NCBI GenBank assembly: GCA_009869945.1
Contig: WIXG01000075.1
Location: 1 to 64,000 of the forward strand
DNA: 64,000 nucleotides
Direction of reading: 5' to 3'
Origin: Mesaphorura yosii
Taxonomy: Eukaryota; Arthropoda; Collembola; Poduromorpha; Tullbergiidae
Shown: one piece after another, positions 58,301-64,000 of the stretch
Numbering within the stretch: position 1 is the first letter of the stretch
How the letters are laid out: each line of letters opens with the position of its first letter
The notes under the pieces: generated by a model
The model's database searches: none
Seen by the model: only the letters and a program-made list of their open reading frames with translations
What the model was told of the DNA's origin: nothing
Translations under genes and position numbers: made by a program

Positions 58301-59126
58301 CTTGGCATCTACAAATGCACACAAGCACATGAACGGCTATGCTGGTGGAGGCATTGGGTTCACGACCAACGGGTTCAACGGTGTCACCGACGAAGTGGAC
58401 AATCCCGGCGCTAATTCGGGCCTTGTTTATGATCTGTTTGCTGTTTGCAATCATCATGGGAAAGACATTCAGAGCGGACATTATACAGGTGAGAATCAAA
58501 TCGGCTTCAGACTTATTGTTGTGACGCATGCTAATATTTTATTTTCCGTTCTTGCAGCTTATTGCCAAAATCCGGTGGACTACAGCTGGTGGTCATTTGA
58601 TGACACACGGGTGACACAGCTGCCTTCTGTCGCCGACGTCAAAACATCTTCGGCATACATTTTATTCTACCAAAGACGAAATCCATCCTCACCTAGCCCA
58701 CGACACGTGGTCCCTCCCACCAACGGCAATGGTTTGATAACCAATCATTGGTGCAAAACACTTGTGAAAAAGCAGCACAAGGGAACACTTTCGTCACTTC
58801 TGAATCCACTCAAGGCTACCAACGGCACCACAAATGGAGCAACTGCTGCAGAGAATGATGGTGACAAGGATGAGAATGCAGAAATTACCCAAAATGGTCA
58901 CCAAGAAGAGGACGGCGAGCACCACGAGCTTACCAACGGTTATCACGAACCAAATAACAAGACAATGAGCAACAGTAACAGCAGCAGCAGTGAGGATGAA
59001 GTAGTTGCAGCCAATTTTACAAATGCGTCCACAGGAACAAAAGCACCGTTGGCAAGAATGGACGAAATTAACCCCATGGGCCTTAGCCTGGCAATCAAAG
59101 ACATACAAATAGAGAGCACCGTGTAG
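55304..59126 (+). CDS. Ubiquitin-specific protease, USP31/USP43 type
   Basis: Ten exons: 55304-56110, 56199-56426, 56511-56625, 56713-56843, 56934-57072, 57145-57416, 57505-57680, 57758-58010, 58092-58488 and 58558-59126, for 1028 residues. A disordered Ser-rich N-terminus leads to the Cys box GLKNQGNTCFMNAIVQC (Cys231), then FKGSEQQDAQEFLLWIL. A zinc-binding pair (TCPGCG and YHCPHCN), QVLVVHLKRF and the His box CNHHGKDIQSGHYTAYC with WWSFDDT complete the catalytic core. The inserted UBL-like part between the palm halves is typical of USP31/43. The tail is polar and acidic. It removes ubiquitin from substrates. All junctions are GT-AG. The last intron (58489-58557, 69 bases) keeps frame and lacks a stop. 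Poly(A) signal at 60628-60633 would give a 1.5-kb 3' UTR. Confidence 0.97.
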
Positions 59127-60916
59127 TGGCGCTGTAGCGTAATCACTGACGAGGAGTCCAAGAGCGAAGGTCAAGTCAAATTACTCACACGTCTTGTCGA
59201 GTGTCAACAAAACTTACGTGTAATCCAATGATAAAGTGTTAACGTTAACCGAATCAACAAATTTTTGTCATTTAATTGTGATAAAACGAAGTGTGTCCGT
59301 GTCTTTATGATCTTGTGTTTTTGCAAATTATGCAAAATCTGTCAAACAAAACTGCAATGCACCGCACGCATTTTATTTTACAAATCTTGATTCTTGTCAC
59401 CGTAATTAGTGGTCTCTTTGATGCTTGACTGCTTTGCATTTCATTTAACATTTAACATTACAACCTTTTATTTATTACATGCTCGATTCGAGATTACTAA
59501 CAAATGTATCATAGCGCACCACACCTTTATTTACTACTATTTATGGCACTAAAATTAATTTGCTTTTGCTGTGCAAAAATCTTTTATTTAACGTGTATTT
59601 AAGTTGCAAATTATTTTAATTTTATGTTTTCGTGTTTCGTTTCGTGAGGGTTCCCTTTGAAAAGAATCTAGTGTGATATGGCTATTACACATTGAAATCT
59701 AGTTTGATATTATTTACTGCAATCTGTTAACGTTGTTAAAAAATTGTGTTTTATATCCTGCGTCGGTTAATTGTTTACTTTTACTGTGTCGTTTGTAGTA
59801 AACGTAAGTGAAGTTTTAACAAGGTATGACAATTTTTTGTGATCAACATTTATTTTTTGCGTCAGGAAACCTAAATATTAGAAATTGAGCTGGTAAGGGT
59901 TAAGGCGAGGGATAAGGCTTTTAAATTAAGGGCACAGCACAGCACATGGCATTGGCACCAACGCACTACACTCGAAGCACTGCACTGTACCTTCAATTTT
60001 TAGAATCGATAAACGAATCTCTCGGTGTTATCTCAATTAGTTCGTGATAAGCATAGTTTCGTACTCTACTCTTTGCCCAAGATGAACTCATTATTGTAAT
60101 GCCAATGCTGCGCTGCTGAATTTTAAAGAGTTACGTCACGTCACAGCTACAAAACGCTAAAAGCTAAAGCTATTTCTGAAGAGATTGAATTGGAATGAAA
60201 TGTGAACTTGGAACATTGAAGCTCAATTCTAAATCTATATGTCGCTGGGTTTTATTTTCTATGATTATGATAACGGATTAGTCGACGATTCCTTTGCCTG
60301 GCCTGGCCTTTGTATTTGTACTGTATTGTGAATTGTGACGCTAGAATCTTAGAATGCGATCGATTTGTACATTTTTAGTTAACAGCCGCCAAGTCGCATC
60401 GTCTTGTCTCGTCTCGTCCCGCGCTCTGAAACGTCTAATTCTTATCTATCCAGATCCAGATCGATAGCAACAGGAACCGATTGCTATTATTACTACCGTT
60501 AGACGTTATTTTTAAAGAAAAAGTGCAAAACCATAAAAAGCGATTACTACTACAAAGTTTATGATATGAACTACAAATTATTACTACTTATATTATAAAC
60601 TATGATGGACCTACCGTAATTGGAATGAATAAAGATGAGATGCTCTCGGAAAGAAATAAACGAATGCGCACACGTAAACAGATTTCTTGGAGTTGAAGTG
60701 ATGATAAAATTGACCAAAGGCCAAATTCTTTATTAAGACTTTCTCGTACCCAACACATAATAATTTGAACTCACAACTCACACGTCAAATGTCAAAAGCT
60801 AAACACTGGCAAAGAAGCACTGGACTTACCTTTCGTGTGTATGAAAATAGCCAAAGTCTTAACCGCGAAGAAGTAATTTGGTAATTTCACTAGTTAATTG
60901 TAATGTAGTTGTACTA
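59127..60916. other. Tail-to-tail 3' UTRs of USP and EXOSC10
   Basis: About 1.8 kb with no gene. AATAAA on the plus strand lies at 60628-60633 and on the minus strand at 60729-60734. They face each other 95 bases apart, so the two transcripts nearly meet or overlap slightly. Confidence 0.5.
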
Positions 60917-63900
60917 TTACTTGGAGTATGTCATGCTTTTACCGTCGACACGGCGAAACTGGTTCAGGAATCTTGTTGGAGCTGGCGCCATTGGAGGTCG
61001 TGCAGGAAAAGCACCAGCAGTTACTGAAGGAAGGAAACTAGGATTAATGTGAGGACTCGGCATTGGTGCCGCCGGCGCAGTTGCAGGCCCAGGATTGTTT
61101 CCGTTGACCTTCGTCGCTCTTCTCTTAACTGTCGCGAGTGCAGCTTGACTGTACGTGCTCTCCGCACGTACTTTTCCTCTCTGCATAAACCCAGCGTACA
61201 TGTCAATAGGTCCCGATTCCTTCGACGGGGCGGCTGCCTGCGCGCCGTACGGATTCAGGACCTTGTCGGAATTGGACTGCGGCTGTGACTCTCGTTCTCT
61301 TCGCTCCTGTTCTCTGTCTCGGTGTTTCCTTCGGCGAGCGGGTGGTGATTCGGGCTGAGGAGCTTGCTCATCATCGTCGAGACAAATTACTTCCGGATCG
61401 TCATCGTCGTCACCTCGGCCACGCTTTCTCTTACTCCGTCGGCATACTGGAGAGGGCGTCAACTTGGGAGCAATCCTCAACCTTCTGGGAGTGGGACTCC
61501 GACTCCTACTCTTCCTTACTTCTACAACCTCGATTATCTCAGGACTTCCGCTACGATCATCTTTGCGACCTGTCTTCGCCTTCTCACGTTCCTCTTGCTC
61601 AAGAGCGGCCAGCTCGTATTTCTTCTGCCTTTTCAGCTTCATCAGTTTCTTCAGTTTCAGCTTTTCTAAAAGCTTACCCCTTTTTCGTTTCTTCTTGGAT
61701 TTAGACGTCGGAATCTCACGGAATAATTCGTCCTCGTCAACAGGGCCATCCTCTTCATTGTCGTCATCTCCAACGAATACTTCAGTCTCTTTCTCTTCCT
61801 TCTCTGAGACTGGATCTGCGCCAGTTTCGTCTTCATCTGACGCAATTGGTGCGCCAACAAAATCCTTCGGTCTAGAATCGCTAGTTTCATAAGGCTGTCC
61901 ATCGTTCCATTCTTCACGAGTCTTCTTGTTCTTTTTCTTCTTCTTAGGAGGCTCGAACGATTTCAATTTATGTGCCTAAATGACAAGCACTCAAAGATTT
62001 AGCGTCAAGAAGTCTGCGCGTACTGTTAAAATGTAGCTTCAAGTAGAATTGCTGACTTACCATCGGGTTGAAAGGCACAAATTCCGAATCAGGCAATATT
62101 TTACCAATCTGCTTCTTATCTTCATCGTCAGATTTTTCTTCAGTTAATTTCAACGGTTCAGTGTCAGCCACAAGTGTATCGTATACGACACGAACCAACG
62201 GATCTTCTAAATCCAATTCTTCCTTCTTCTTTGGATCCTTCAGCATTTGGACTATCTCATTGCTCAGTTGGTATCTTTGGAAGGCACTGCTTGGGACACG
62301 AGTGCTATTATTTGCCGTGCTCCCGTTTAGCCGAGCTCCAAACATTTTCGAAGATGGTTGTGCTTTGATTTTGATGTTGGACAAATCTACAGAGTTGGGG
62401 TCCCACGTCTCTGGCCAAATCGTTTTGCTGATAATTCTTTGCCTGGAGCCTATTGCGGGACGCTCAGTCTGTGTTTCGTCAACTTCGATGTCCTCGTCTT
62501 GATTTGTACTCTTGATTTCATCCAAGTTGACATCAAGAATGCTATTCAGCATTACGACCCAACTCTTCAACTTCTTACGCTTTCCAGTTGTTCCCAGTTC
62601 CACTTTTTCCTGGGTAAACATAAATTGAATGAACAATGGCAATGTTCTGACTCGTATGGCCCTTCTTTTAAGAAAGTCATTTTGATTACAAACCTCGTGC
62701 AGTGGCAAATCCCTTGCTTGGAGAATAATTCGATGCAATTCCCCAAGATTATTTTGAACCATTTGCGGAACTGGATCACAGCAGGAAAGAATTCCAGTCA
62801 TTTCCTTTGGCAATGACTCCGCAATCATAAGCAGCATGTGATTTGGCAAAATAAAGCCAAGGCTCTCGTCTTTCTCGCGTGCCAAAGCGTCTCTCCACTT
62901 AAACAGCTGCGTGAAGGCATAAAGTTGGCGATTATTTAGTTGCCGCCGAGTTTTCCTCAGAGCCAACTGTGGATTATTTGAAGGCTTTTCGTATCTCTGA
63001 AAAATTAATCAAAAATAGATAAACCCAACAAAGAACTAAATGACAGTTAGAATTTCACTTTACCTTCAAGCAAACCATTCTTGAGCGATCATATACCGCA
63101 GTCAGTAGATTCTTAAATTGATTTCCATTTTTGATCAGTTCATTCTTCAGGACATCGAACAAGTAAAGTAAATAATGGGTGTCTTGCCGAGAATATTCGA
63201 CCATGTCTATTGGGAGAGGCCTGAATCAGAAAATAGAAATTAGGAAGGCAAAATCAAATATGAGGACTTCATACCTTATTCTCCAGTCAGCGAGCTGATA
63301 CGTTTTATCCACATTAATTTTGCAGTAGTGCTGAAGCAAATATTGCAGAGACAACACTGGCAACCCAAGATGCTTTCCCGCAATATGTGTGTCAAAGAGG
63401 CCAACAACGTAGACTCCGAAATCACGCTGAAGCCACTCAATATCGCTTTGGGCCCCGTGAATTACCTAACGAGTAACGAGAATTGTTGGAAACATAACTT
63501 ATTTGAGATGTAGCAAGACAATAAAACTCAAATTGAATTGAATGTATCGTAATTTAAAACAAATTCGAATTAACTTACTTTCATCACATTCGGTTTTGTA
63601 AACACTTCATTGAGAATTTCTAATTCCTCTCGCAAGGCAAGCGCGTCAATTACATAATCAGTACTGCGAGTAGATATTTGAACTGTACAAGTCAGCCCCA
63701 AGAAGGTACGATACGCATGATGCTCCAAGTCAACTCCGATCTCCTTCACCGTTCGCAGTTCTTTCATCATTTCATCCAACTCTTCTTTGGTAGCCACAAA
63801 CGTGAACGGCATTTCACTGATAGAGACCGGTAACTGCGGTTCAACTTCAGCCATAAAAGTGTCGTCTGGTTCCCAACGATTCAGCTCAACATTGTACGGA

Positions 63901-64000
63901 TGACCGTAACTGTAAAGAAAATGTTAATTATGAATTAGGCACAATTATGTTGTGGCAGGTGGCGATGGCAGGACTTACAATTCTTCATTTTTAGAGCTGT
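60917..64000 (-). CDS. EXOSC10: Exosome component 10 (Rrp6), N-terminus outside window
   Basis: Seven exons are visible: 63979-64000 (cut by the edge), 63579-63909, 63275-63465, 63064-63220, 62694-62996, 62061-62609 and 60917-61975. The DEDDy exonuclease reads [17 protein letters not shown] (motif I), [20 protein letters not shown] (motif II) and [17 protein letters not shown] (motif III with its Tyr). The HRDC domain follows ([20 protein letters not shown]). The last exon is a long basic/acidic region ([26 protein letters not shown]) that suits nuclear and exosome-core binding. Rrp6 is the nuclear exosome 3'-5' nuclease that trims rRNA and snoRNA and degrades nuclear RNA. The N-terminal PMC2NT part lies beyond 64000. 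One 84-base intron (62610-62693) lacks a stop and keeps frame. Confidence 0.97.

Noticed and set aside
1-64000. tRNA, rRNA, CRISPR, and retrovirus- or Polinton-like elements
   Set aside because: None was recognised by eye. A tRNA scan and repeat search would be needed to be sure.

Overview
The window reads as nuclear DNA of a pancrustacean arthropod, possibly a springtail; this is inferred, not proven. The reasons are short GT-AG introns (mostly 55-95 bases), arthropod families (ionotropic receptor, gustatory-type receptor, astacin, CAP and WAP secreted proteins, many small secreted proteins) and EXOSC10, USP and TRIM-NHL orthologs of arthropod type. No RNA gene, CRISPR array, retrovirus-like element or Polinton-like element was recognised. 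All gene models come from splice-site reading by eye.

Layout. 0-4.6 kb: a SEC14-like lipid-transfer gene cut by the left edge (-), a WAP-type peptide (+) and two small secreted proteins (-). 4.6-7.8 kb: non-coding, with one Tc1/mariner-type MITE. 7.9-12.6 kb: a CAP protein (+), a seven-exon ionotropic receptor (-) and a stand-alone PHR-domain protein (-). 14.4-22.4 kb: a complete 21-exon ZNFX1 (+). 22.8-33.2 kb: three small secreted genes sharing a C-terminal C-x11-C motif, a small PPPPY membrane protein and two tetraspanins. 34.8-41.8 kb: an astacin with a long His/Gly tail (+), a mucin-like secreted protein (-) and a serpin (-) with two alternative ends. 42-50.4 kb: a Helitron-like remnant, a doubtful small gene, a RING-less filamin-NHL protein (+) and a gustatory-type receptor (+). 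50.6-64 kb: a divergent ubiquitin-like gene (-), 4 kb of mostly non-coding DNA, a USP31/USP43-type deubiquitinase (+) and EXOSC10/Rrp6 (-), cut by the right edge.

The most interesting locus is the serpin at 39.07-41.75 kb. Two alternative exons each encode a complete reactive loop and C-terminal strand in the same phase. One gives a furin-like RTKR loop and a KDEL-like IEEL end. The other gives an R-S loop, a His-rich insert and a Thr-rich mucin-like tail. The exon order and a splice donor just after the first stop suggest cassette splicing that switches both target protease and location. The second is a ubiquitin-like protein with an exact 76-residue core, GG end and 11-residue tail, located 4 kb from a deubiquitinase gene.

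The genes are not a functional cluster. They are a normal mixed eukaryotic neighbourhood of housekeeping genes (ZNFX1, USP, EXOSC10, NHL) and fast-evolving secreted or receptor genes.
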